The notes under the pieces: generated by a model
Databases searched by the model: none
The model's input: the letters and a program-made list of their open reading frames with translations, nothing else
Told to the model about the DNA's origin: nothing
In this document: positions 7,424 to 14,329 of the stretch, piece after piece
Numbering within the stretch: the stretch's first letter is position 1
Layout: every line of letters begins with the position of its first letter
Made by a program: the position numbers and the translations under genes
Assembly (NCBI GenBank): GCA_038063075.1
Contig: JBBTVW010000040.1
Coordinates: 1-24,496, forward strand
DNA: 24,496 nt
Reading direction: 5' to 3'
Source: JACQHJ01 sp038063075
GTDB lineage: Bacteria; Patescibacteriota; Microgenomatia; Levybacterales; UBA12049

Positions 7424-8617
7424 TTATTTAACCTTGTCATTAGATTCATTATCACTTGGTTCTTTATTTACTTCTTCTTTATTTTCTTCAACTGCTTCTA
7501 CTGCAGGAACTTTAGCCTCAACTGCAGCTTCTACTTTTACTTCATCTTTTACTTTTTCTACTACTGGTTCTTCTACAACTGGCTCTACCTTAACTTCTTC
7601 TTTTTTCTCTTCAGGCTCTTTTACTTCTTCAGGTTGTTTTTGTAATTCAGTTGGAATTGCTGATAATTTTTCGTCGCCTTCAATTTCAATTCTAAAACCA
7701 GTTAATTTTGAAGCGAGTCTAACATTTTGACCATCTTTTCCAATAGCAAGTGATAATTCTTCTGGAGCAACCTTTACTTTAGCAAGTTTTTCTTCCTCAT
7801 TTATCTCAACTGTTAAGTTTTTTGCAGGAGAAAGTGCAGCTTGAATATATCTTGTAGAATCATCTTGCCATTGAATAATATCGATTTTTTCTATTCCATT
7901 AAATTCAGCTATAATAGCTTGGACTCTTACACCCTTTTGCCCAACACAACTTCCGACTGGATCAATTCCAGATTGCGTTGAATAAACAGCAATTTTACTT
8001 CTATTTCCTGCTTCTCTTTCAATTGATTTAATTTCAACTGCACCCTGAGCTACTTCAGGAACTTCTCTTTTAAATAAACCTTCAAGTAAACCATTTGCCG
8101 CTCTAGATACTACAACCTCTTCTCCTCTTAATCCTTCTTGAATTTCTAATATATAAACTGTAAGTCTTTGGTTTAGATGATATTTTTCATTTGCAATTTG
8201 CTCTGATGGAGGCATTATCGCTTCTGTTTTTCCAATATCTACTATTACATTTGGTCCTGCAAATCTTAAAACCATTCCATTAACAATAGTTCCAACTTTT
8301 TGTTTGAAATCAGAAATTATTGTTTCTTTCTCTTTCTCTCTTATTTTTTGAAGAATTACTTGTTTTGCAGTTTGAGCTGCAATTCTTCCAAAGCCTGGAG
8401 GAGTTACATCTTCTTTATCATGGAAAATCTTTGCTTCACCTGTATTTGCATTTAATTCAGCTCTATATTCCTCAAGCTCTGCTTCAGGATGATCTTTTCT
8501 GTAAGCTGCAAGAATTGCGTTTTGTACTGTTTCTAAAACAATACTAGGATCAAGGCCTCTTTCGTTTGAGACCTGATTTAGAGCTAAAGCAAATTCACTT
8601 CGTTGTATTGCTGGCAT
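7424..8617 (-). CDS. nusA: Transcription termination/antitermination protein NusA
   Basis: NusA binds RNA polymerase and nascent RNA and modulates pausing, termination and antitermination. The 397 residues show the N-terminal RNAP-binding domain (1-100), an S1 domain (about 105-172), KH1 with GQKG at 226-229 and KH2 with GKDG at 293-296. From about 315 to the end there is an acidic, E/K/V-rich low-complexity tail in place of any folded C-terminal repeat. Family length without tail is about 340-350. It begins the nusA-infB-DHH unit. rimP, usually just upstream, is absent and a Clp-like gene stands there instead. The promoter at 8628-8656 would start RNA only about three bases before the ATG. 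Confidence 0.97.
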   Translation of the reverse strand: MPAIQRSEFALALNQVSNERGLDPSIVLETVQNAILAAYRKDHPEAELEEYRAELNANTGEAKIFHDKEDVTPPGFGRIAAQTAKQVILQKIREKEKETIISDFKQKVGTIVNGMVLRFAGPNVIVDIGKTEAIMPPSEQIANEKYHLNQRLTVYILEIQEGLRGEEVVVSRAANGLLEGLFKREVPEVAQGAVEIKSIEREAGNRSKIAVYSTQSGIDPVGSCVGQKGVRVQAIIAEFNGIEKIDIIQWQDDSTRYIQAALSPAKNLTVEINEEEKLAKVKVAPEELSLAIGKDGQNVRLASKLTGFRIEIEGDEKLSAIPTELQKQPEEVKEPEEKKEEVKVEPVVEEPVVEKVKDEVKVEAAVEAKVPAVEAVEENKEEVNKEPSDNESNDKVK

Positions 8618-8627
8618 AATGGAGACA

Positions 8628-8656
8628 AGTATATCATTTTAGAGGCTTGGCTTCAA
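8628..8656 (-). promoter_or_regulatory. Promoter of the nusA-infB operon
   Basis: Minus strand TTGAAG (8651-8656), a 17-base spacer and TATACT (8628-8633), with ten bases from the -10 box to the nusA ATG. The predicted transcript has a leader of about three bases. The -35 box is only ten bases beyond the stop codon of the upstream Clp-like gene. Confidence 0.75.
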
Positions 8657-8666
8657 GAAGGTAACC

Positions 8667-11036
8667 TTAACTATTTATCACTATATTATTATTAACATCC
8701 GTACTAATTACAATTCTATCTCCCCTTTTAATCTCATCTTTTAACATTTTCTGGGCAATTAAATCTTCAATATTATCTTGGATAAATCTCCTTAAAGGTC
8801 TTGCTCCAAAATCATTATCAAATCCTTCAAGTACAATTTTTGCAATAATTTTCTCATCAAACAAAGCAGAAATATCTTTTTCTTTAAGATTTTGACTAAG
8901 CTCTAATAGTAGTATTTTTACAACTTCTTTTATCTGATTTTGATCTAATGGTTTAAAAACAATGATTGCATCAAACCTATTTAATAGCTCTGGTTTAAAT
9001 ATTTGTTTTGTTTGTAAATACTCTAAAAGTTGACTATAAAATGTGCCATCAATCTTTACTCCCTTACTAATTTGCTCTCTAATATATTCTGAGGCAGCAT
9101 TTGAAGTTGCAATAATAATTGAATTGACAAAAGAAACTGTTTTGCCTTTATTATCAGTTAATCTTCCATCATCAAAAACCTGAAGGAATAAATCTAAGAT
9201 TTTAAGATCTGCTTTTTCAAATTCATCAAGCAAAATCATTGAGTATGGATTATCATAAATACTTTCTGTTAATTGTCCTTTTTCGTCTCCTTGTCCAGGA
9301 GCTGCTCCTAAAAGTCTTTTTTCTCCATCTACCCCATTAAATTCACTCATATCAAGTCTTATCATTTTTTTATCATCACCAAAATAAACTTGAGCAAGTG
9401 CTTTTGCAGTCTCTGTTTTACCAACTCCAGTAGGACCTAGGAATAAAAATGAAATTGGTTTTTGAGAAGTTTTAAGGCCAGCTCTGACTCTTCTAATAGC
9501 TTCTGCGATTGCTGAAACAGCTTCCTCTTGTCCAATTACTCTTCTATGCATTAAGTTTTCCAAATTTAAGAGTAATTCTTTTTCTATTTGCTTTGGCTTA
9601 CCAACGCTTACGTTAACCTTTTTCTTAATCTGTTCTTCAATGTCTTTTTCCTCAACAATTATTTTTTTATTTAACGATACTGCATTGGCACTATCTTCAA
9701 GTAAAATCACAGCACTTCCTGGTAATACTTTTTCTTTTGCATAAGAATTAGCATATGTGTATGCAGAAAGGATAGCTTTGTAAGTTAGAATTGTTTTTGT
9801 TTTTTCTTCTATAAAAGATGCTTTTTTAAATAATACTTCTAGAACTTTACTTTTATCTAAATTTTCAAATTTAATTACAGAGAAATTTTCTAAAAATGAA
9901 GGATTTGCTTCAACAAATTTTTTATAAGAAGCGTTTGTTGCTGTTGCTACGATTCTTACCTTTCCATTCTTAACATACGGTATTAATGCACCGGAAATAT
10001 TTAGATTAAAACTTGAGTTTCCCAAAATATTATCAATATTTGGAATATAAACAATAATATTTCCACTATGGGAGACCTCTGCAATAATATTATCTAATCG
10101 CTCCTCTAGCTCTCCTTGGGTTTTTGCACCAGCCATAAAAGCATCTACCATTAACTGAAGTATTCTTTGATGAAAAAGGTTTCCATTTAAAATACCCATA
10201 AAACTTTCTCTAGCTAAATGCTCAACAACAGCTGTTTTTCCACTGCCAGATTCTCCGACTAAAATTGTACTTTTATTAGCATATAAGCTTTCTAAAAGTT
10301 GGTTATATTCATTAACTCTTCCAATAGCGTTTCTTTTTTTATTTATAAACTCAGAGGTTAAATCTAACATGTATTTCTTTGTCTCTATTGTCCAACCATA
10401 AACCCAATCTTCAGCAATTCCCTCTCCCCAATATGTATGTGTTCTTTTTGGATTTTCCTCTTTTTTATATCTATTTCTTGCCCAGACTAAAATTGCCTCT
10501 AAGTCTTCTGGTTTTAATTCTTTAGTAAATAAAAGCTTTGAGCTTTCTTCAGATAGAAGTAAATACGCAACTATTAAATCCATTGTTGTAACAAATTTTC
10601 CATTTACTGTTTTTGCTACTAAGAAGGCTTTATTTGCAAGTTCTTTTTGATCAAAATCTATAATTTGTAAATCTTTTTTTTCGATATTAGCTTTTTCTAA
10701 AATAAACTTAACCTGAGGTTTTTTTAATAAGTTTTCTACTAAGCTTTTTGTATTATTACTTGTCACAAATGTACTTAAAGCTAAAAGAGTAAATGAATCA
10801 AGTGGATCTTGGCTATTTTTTGCTATCTCAAGTTTTGGAGTTAACTTTCCAACTTTAAATTTAAAAAATATTTCAAAAACTAGGAAAATAGATAAAGCAA
10901 GAATTATAAGATTTGGATATAAAACATCTGTTAATGAATAAATTGAAAGAGGAATTAAAGCAATCAATAAAACTGCTCTTAGTGCTTTAAGAATTAAGCT
11001 GTTATAAAAAGATAGAAATCTTGCGTAAAAAATCAT
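8667..11036 (-). CDS. Membrane-anchored ClpC-like double AAA+ protein with degenerate first ring
   Basis: The 789-residue protein has two membrane segments (about 16-36 and 41-58), a Clp-N-like helical region (about 75-190) and two AAA+ modules. D1 has Walker A GESGSGKT at 261-268, but Walker B reads YIPNID where FIDEIH is usual (P332, N333 replace Asp-Glu). The KYRG pore loop reads KTQG (305-308), and the paired arginine fingers are E383 and N384. D2 keeps Walker A GPTGVGKT (534-541), Walker B ILLDE (601-605), LLNRFD and GARPLRR. Its GYVGYEEGGQL pore loop is shortened to GQGDEKGQL with no aromatic residue. No ClpP-docking LGF/IGF loop is visible. It overlaps the preceding small membrane protein gene by four bases (ATGA), so the two are translationally coupled. 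D1 probably binds but does not hydrolyse ATP; classical substrate threading is doubtful. The cellular role is unknown. Confidence 0.88.
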   Translation of the reverse strand: MIFYARFLSFYNSLILKALRAVLLIALIPLSIYSLTDVLYPNLIILALSIFLVFEIFFKFKVGKLTPKLEIAKNSQDPLDSFTLLALSTFVTSNNTKSLVENLLKKPQVKFILEKANIEKKDLQIIDFDQKELANKAFLVAKTVNGKFVTTMDLIVAYLLLSEESSKLLFTKELKPEDLEAILVWARNRYKKEENPKRTHTYWGEGIAEDWVYGWTIETKKYMLDLTSEFINKKRNAIGRVNEYNQLLESLYANKSTILVGESGSGKTAVVEHLARESFMGILNGNLFHQRILQLMVDAFMAGAKTQGELEERLDNIIAEVSHSGNIIVYIPNIDNILGNSSFNLNISGALIPYVKNGKVRIVATATNASYKKFVEANPSFLENFSVIKFENLDKSKVLEVLFKKASFIEEKTKTILTYKAILSAYTYANSYAKEKVLPGSAVILLEDSANAVSLNKKIIVEEKDIEEQIKKKVNVSVGKPKQIEKELLLNLENLMHRRVIGQEEAVSAIAEAIRRVRAGLKTSQKPISFLFLGPTGVGKTETAKALAQVYFGDDKKMIRLDMSEFNGVDGEKRLLGAAPGQGDEKGQLTESIYDNPYSMILLDEFEKADLKILDLFLQVFDDGRLTDNKGKTVSFVNSIIIATSNAASEYIREQISKGVKIDGTFYSQLLEYLQTKQIFKPELLNRFDAIIVFKPLDQNQIKEVVKILLLELSQNLKEKDISALFDEKIIAKIVLEGFDNDFGARPLRRFIQDNIEDLIAQKMLKDEIKRGDRIVISTDVNNNIVINS

Positions 11037-11359
11037 AATTTAATAAAAAATAAATAAATAACAACTGCTGGGAAAGCTAAAAACCATAAAAATAAAATAG
11101 CCTCTGCTATAAGTAAAAACAATAAAATTACTAAATCAGCAGTAATAAAAAGAGATTTAAAAACTATCCCCATAAATATAGAAAAACCAACTAGTCCTTC
11201 TCTGTATTCATTCTTCCAGGGTCTAAAAAAAGTTTTAATCATAAGGGGAAGAGAGAAAAGCGTAAGAAATTGCTTGTTTATACCTAAAAAGAAGTTAAAG
11301 AAAGATATAGGTGCTTCTAAGTACCAAAACTTAACTATATCTATGGGCAGTCTGTACAT
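11033..11359 (-). CDS. Small membrane protein coupled to the Clp-like gene
   Basis: The 108-residue protein has no family I recognise. It carries two or three hydrophobic segments (around residues 14-40 and 56-105 of this start), a basic/aromatic patch FFRPWKNEYREG between them, and a very hydrophobic C-terminal half. I chose the ATG at 11359 because TATACT (11366-11371) ends six bases upstream, the leaderless layout seen elsewhere in the window. The upstream in-frame TTG at 11395 lies inside the -35 region. Its TGA stop overlaps the ATG of the Clp-like gene, so the two are probably made together and may form one membrane complex (inference). Confidence 0.7.
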   Translation of the reverse strand: MYRLPIDIVKFWYLEAPISFFNFFLGINKQFLTLFSLPLMIKTFFRPWKNEYREGLVGFSIFMGIVFKSLFITADLVILLFLLIAEAILFLWFLAFPAVVIYLFFIKL

Positions 11360-11365
11360 ACTCCT

Positions 11366-11395
11366 AGTATATGGGATTTTGAGATTAAAATACAA
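11366..11395 (-). promoter_or_regulatory. Promoter of the membrane protein/Clp-like operon
   Basis: Minus strand TTGTAT (11390-11395), 18 bases, then TATACT (11366-11371), with only six bases (AGGAGT) before the ATG at 11359. It overlaps the opposite-strand promoter at 11379-11406. Confidence 0.65.
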
Positions 11396-11406
11396 ACAGT
11401 TATAAT
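11379..11406 (+). promoter_or_regulatory. Leaderless promoter of the kinase-like gene
   Basis: TTGAGA (11379-11384), a 16-base spacer and perfect TATAAT (11401-11406). The ATG at 11413 begins seven bases after the hexamer end, where RNA synthesis should start, so the mRNA would lack a 5' leader. Confidence 0.82.
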
Positions 11407-11412
11407 AAATTT

Positions 11413-12351
11413 ATGAAAGCGTTTGAAATTAAAGCCAATGGCAAATATTTAGATTATAGAATTCCAGAAAAACTTGATCTTAACAACATAAGTAAATTTT
11501 TCTCTACTAAGTATAACGTTTTGAAAATTTGGCAAGAATCAAGACATGTTTTAGGAATTTTAGAAAAAAACGGAATAAATTACTTTTTAAAACTAGCTAC
11601 TTCTAGTGGTATTTCTGTAACTACTAAAATTGATTTTAATTGGAATACGCAATTTAATAAGCTTGTCTTACGAGATTATGATTTATGGGTTCCGCAAAGC
11701 ATAGATAGCGGACTTTACAAAGATAATCTTTTTTACATGGTTTCGGAATACTTCGAAGGTGAATTGCTTGCAAAAACACCCCACCAAGGAGAAGAAAATA
11801 AAGATTTTAAAAAATATATTTATAAAATTATTGAATTTTCAGAATTTATTCAAAATCTAAATATTGAAAAATTATACGAGGACGATACAGAAGATTATCA
11901 TCATCGTTTTTTTGAAAAAACTTTATCTTGGTACAAAGCAGTTCCTAAAAAAATAATCGATAAATATCATGTAACTAATCTACTTGAATTTGTTAAAAAC
12001 GGGTATAAAAATTTAAATAAAAAAACTAGACATGGAGATTTTACACCTTGGCACATGATGGAATTACAAAAGGGAAAAATTCTCTTAATTGATGGTGAAA
12101 GAGCATTAAAAAACGGTACAGAGTATTATGACATTGGTTATTTAATACAAAGGATTTATACAGTACTAGGAAATAAGGAATTTGCAAAAGAAATTTTAGC
12201 AATCCTAATGGAAAGAAATTATGATTTAAATAAATTAAAAGTAATACTTACGGCAAGAGCAATTGGTGGATTTTGTGATGAAGTACTAGTTAGAGATGAT
12301 CAAAACTTTGAAAGAGCGGATGATTTTGCTAAGTGGACAATAAATTTATAG
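11413..12351 (+). CDS. APH/choline-kinase-fold phosphotransferase-like protein
   Basis: The 312-residue protein resembles aminoglycoside/choline kinase-fold small-molecule phosphotransferases. The likely ATP-binding lysine is K60 in YFLKLA, followed by a hinge MVSEYFEGELL at 109-119. The catalytic loop is HGDFTPWH at 207-214 and the metal-binding segment LIDGER at 225-230, followed by YYDIGYL typical of the family. The asparagine that normally closes the HGDxxxxN loop is histidine 214, and the usual DWE/DFE is DGE. Substrate cannot be deduced; nothing points to antibiotic resistance in this setting. It is divergent from the Clp-like operon and convergent with the next gene, with a single base between the two stop codons. 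Activity is plausible but uncertain because of H214. Confidence 0.75.
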   Translation: MKAFEIKANGKYLDYRIPEKLDLNNISKFFSTKYNVLKIWQESRHVLGILEKNGINYFLKLATSSGISVTTKIDFNWNTQFNKLVLRDYDLWVPQSIDSGLYKDNLFYMVSEYFEGELLAKTPHQGEENKDFKKYIYKIIEFSEFIQNLNIEKLYEDDTEDYHHRFFEKTLSWYKAVPKKIIDKYHVTNLLEFVKNGYKNLNKKTRHGDFTPWHMMELQKGKILLIDGERALKNGTEYYDIGYLIQRIYTVLGNKEFAKEILAILMERNYDLNKLKVILTARAIGGFCDEVLVRDDQNFERADDFAKWTINL

Positions 12352-12352
12352 G

Positions 12353-12883
12353 CTAATCTTTATACTCATCTGCATACTCTTCAAAATATTTTAATAAATC
12401 ATGCTTAGATTTGGTTGAAAATTTTCTTAATGCTTTTCTTGCTAAAATAGTGCTCTTATCCCATAATTCTTGCACACTGTCAGGCGTAGAAACTCTTCCA
12501 TCTACATTATCTAAATCATCATCCATAACAAGCTCAACCTTATCTTCTCCACCATCCTCTGAAGATAAAAAATAACAACCAAGCATATAATTTTTATCAA
12601 ATGTTATTGCATTAGAAGTTCTTTGCATTAACCTTTCAACGATTGGAAAAACATCATCTCTTAAAAAGAGGTAATTTTCATATATACGTATTAAAACATC
12701 TCCCTTAGGTTTAGATCTTAATACTTTTTTACCATGTATTCTTCTTAATTCAGATAACCTGTCTGCCGTTTTTTGCCCAATAGATTCTATACTAGGTTTT
12801 GGAAATTGATCACCTGCTAAAATAAGTGGTAGAGTTGCTAACCTTTTAGCAACTCCCTTAGATCTCTTGCTATCATCTTCCAT
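12353..12883 (-). CDS. Hypothetical protein, 176 residues
   Basis: I do not recognise this protein. It is soluble in appearance, with a basic N-terminal third (SELRRIHGKKVLRSKPKG near 44-61), a central region with hydrophobic strands, an acidic stretch DKVELVMDDDLDNVDG near 114-129 and a charged helical C-terminus. It has no signal peptide or membrane segment. The ATG at 12883 follows TATAAT (12892-12897) by eight bases, so the start is well supported and nearly leaderless. It converges on the kinase-like gene with one base between stops. A perfect dyad covers its -35 box, hinting at repressor control. Confidence 0.65.
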   Translation of the reverse strand: MEDDSKRSKGVAKRLATLPLILAGDQFPKPSIESIGQKTADRLSELRRIHGKKVLRSKPKGDVLIRIYENYLFLRDDVFPIVERLMQRTSNAITFDKNYMLGCYFLSSEDGGEDKVELVMDDDLDNVDGRVSTPDSVQELWDKSTILARKALRKFSTKSKHDLLKYFEEYADEYKD

Positions 12884-12891
12884 ATCCTGGG

Positions 12892-12920
12892 ATTATATGA
12901 AAATTAGTTTGTCTTGTAAA
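12892..12920 (-). promoter_or_regulatory. Promoter of the 176-residue hypothetical gene
   Basis: Minus strand TTTACA (12915-12920), a 17-base spacer and TATAAT (12892-12897), eight bases before the ATG. The -35 box lies at the centre of the inverted repeat at 12904-12930. Confidence 0.78.
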
Positions 12921-12930
12921 GACAAACTAA
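12904..12930. repeat. Perfect 12-bp inverted repeat, 3-base centre (operator or weak terminator)
   Basis: Arms TTAGTTTGTCTT (12904-12915) and AAGACAAACTAA (12919-12930) are perfect complements around GTA. On the minus strand it lies 14 bases beyond the stop of the EamA-like gene and is followed by TTTT, so it could terminate that transcript, although the stem is AT-rich. Its centre coincides with the -35 box of the next gene, which also suits a dimeric repressor site. Confidence 0.7.
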
Positions 12931-12944
12931 AACCAACAAAACAT

Positions 12945-13370
12945 TTATTTTCCTGTAAGCCTTGTGTAAATTATTATTAGAAGCCCAACCCCTAGAAGTG
13001 ACAATCCTAATCCTTGAATTAAACTTACTTTTTCTTTAAATAAAATAGATCCAAGTATTGTTGAGATTAGTATTGATCCACCAAACACAATTGGAACAAC
13101 AACAGCAACTTTATTTAATGAATAACTCTTAGACAAGGCTATGCCAAAAAGAGCTATTAGAATTCCTCCTATTATTGCTGCAATTAATGCTAGTTTTTGA
13201 TCTTGAATATTAACTTTGTTTAAAACAGGTATTACTACTAGTGCAGGAAGAATTGCTGAAACTATATTTACAATGGCTGCAACCAAAGTGGTATTTAGTA
13301 TGCGCGATGCAAAAGTAATGAAAATAATTGAAGCACTATAAAAAATAGTGGCCAAAAAAATATATAACAT
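12945..13370 (-). CDS. Small EamA/DMT-type membrane protein
   Basis: The 141-residue protein is almost entirely hydrophobic, with about four or five membrane helices. The second half (NKVAVVVPIVFGGSILISTILGSILF followed at once by a KEK turn and QGLGLSLLGVGLLII, about 85-135) has the signature of the EamA half-repeat of drug/metabolite transporters. It is half the length of a full ten-helix transporter, like the small multidrug-type and 5-helix EamA proteins that work as dimers. Substrate is unknown. TATAAT (13378-13383) ends seven bases before the ATG, so it is probably expressed from its own leaderless promoter right behind dnaJ. Confidence 0.75.
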   Translation of the reverse strand: MLYIFLATIFYSASIIFITFASRILNTTLVAAIVNIVSAILPALVVIPVLNKVNIQDQKLALIAAIIGGILIALFGIALSKSYSLNKVAVVVPIVFGGSILISTILGSILFKEKVSLIQGLGLSLLGVGLLIIIYTRLTGK

Positions 13371-13377
13371 CTAGATA

Positions 13378-13383
13378 ATTATA
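13378..13383 (-). promoter_or_regulatory. -10 box of the EamA-like gene
   Basis: Perfect TATAAT seven bases before the ATG at 13370. It lies immediately after the dnaJ stop codon. No good -35 is seen at normal spacing, so promoter strength is uncertain. Confidence 0.55.
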
Positions 13384-13385
13384 TA

Positions 13386-14261
13386 CTAAAACCAACCAGA
13401 CTTTTTCTTACCCTCTTCAAACTCTTTTAGTAATTCTTTTTGATGGCCTGTAAGATTATTAGGAACTGTTATTTTTATTCTTACATAATGATCTCCATGC
13501 CCAGATCCTCTTAACATCTTTACACCTTTTCCTCTAAGCCTTATTAAAGTCTCAGGTTGAGTACCTTGAGGAATTTTAATTTTTACATCACCTTGCACTG
13601 TTTCCACTTCTAATTCCATTCCTAAGGCTGCACTTGGAAAACTAATTTCTTCCTCTGTTACTATATCGTATCCTTGTCTTCTAAATCTCTTATGAGGCTC
13701 TACTTCAATTATTACTTCAGATTCTCCAAATCTAATTCTTGAACCACTATCAACTCCTTGTGGAATTTTAATAGTCTGAGCTTTACCTCCTAAATTAACT
13801 TTTTTAGTAGTTCCATTTATTGCTTCCATAAAGGTTATGGAAAGCGCATAAGTTGGCCTCCTTTGTGCTCTTGCGAAAGGATTTCCTCCTCCAAAAAACT
13901 GTTCAAATATATCAAATGGGTCTGAACCTCCTCCAAAATCAAATCCTCCTGCATTACCATTTGTTGTATAAGTATAGGTAAACGGACCAGATTGTCCACC
14001 AAATCCTCCTGCAAATGGACCACCAGCACTAGATCCGCCTTGTTGAAAAGCTGCTTCACCAAACTGATCATAAGTTTGTCTTTTTTGCTGATCAGATAAG
14101 ACTTCATAAGCTGTTGTTACTTCTTTAAATTTAGCTTCTGATTCTTTACCCTTATTTCTATCAGGATGATACTCTAAAGCAAGCTTTCTATATGCTTTTT
14201 TTATTTCATCTGCTGTTGCAGTTTTTGATACTCCTAATGTTGAATAATAATCTTTTGCCAT
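13386..14261 (-). CDS. dnaJ: J-domain co-chaperone DnaJ, type II (no zinc finger)
   Basis: DnaJ delivers unfolded proteins to DnaK and stimulates its ATPase. The 291-residue protein has a J domain (1-70) with the HPD motif at 32-34, a Gly/Phe-rich linker (about 74-125) and two C-terminal substrate-binding domains (about 136-285). The four CxxCxGxG zinc-finger repeats of standard DnaJ (about 370 residues) are absent, as in CbpA-like type II proteins, although it stands in the normal dnaK-dnaJ position. A GC-rich terminator hairpin separates it from dnaK. AGGGG lies six bases upstream of the ATG and could serve as a Shine-Dalgarno sequence. Confidence 0.93.
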   Translation of the reverse strand: MAKDYYSTLGVSKTATADEIKKAYRKLALEYHPDRNKGKESEAKFKEVTTAYEVLSDQQKRQTYDQFGEAAFQQGGSSAGGPFAGGFGGQSGPFTYTYTTNGNAGGFDFGGGSDPFDIFEQFFGGGNPFARAQRRPTYALSITFMEAINGTTKKVNLGGKAQTIKIPQGVDSGSRIRFGESEVIIEVEPHKRFRRQGYDIVTEEEISFPSAALGMELEVETVQGDVKIKIPQGTQPETLIRLRGKGVKMLRGSGHGDHYVRIKITVPNNLTGHQKELLKEFEEGKKKSGWF

Positions 14262-14280
14262 ATATAGCCCCTATTTTACT

Positions 14281-14303
14281 ATAAAAGCGCGTTTGACGCG
14301 CTT
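14281..14303 (-). terminator. Intrinsic terminator after dnaK
   Basis: Seven-bp perfect stem AAGCGCG/CGCGCTT with a five-base loop (14285-14303), the most GC-rich hairpin in its surroundings, followed on the minus strand by TTAT. It lies about 27 bases beyond the dnaK stop and would attenuate transcription into dnaJ. The T-run is short, so it may be partial. Confidence 0.75.
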
Positions 14304-14329
14304 ATTAAAACTTATTTATATTATTTTTG

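Noticed and set aside
7434..7730. Plus-strand Ser/Thr-rich frame opposite nusA
   Set aside because: It is the complement of the acidic E/K/V tail of NusA, a compositional artefact.
8658..8668. Short palindrome AAGGTAACCTT at the end of the Clp-like gene
   Set aside because: Only four paired bases and no T-run; too weak to call a terminator or operator.
11033..11035. Possible alternative genetic code (UGA as glycine), as in some CPR lineages
   Set aside because: UGA serves as the stop in the ATGA overlap here, and conserved glycines are encoded by normal codons throughout.
11360..11395. TTG start at 11395 for the small membrane protein
   Set aside because: It falls in the -35 region of the promoter; the ATG at 11359 has the leaderless spacing.
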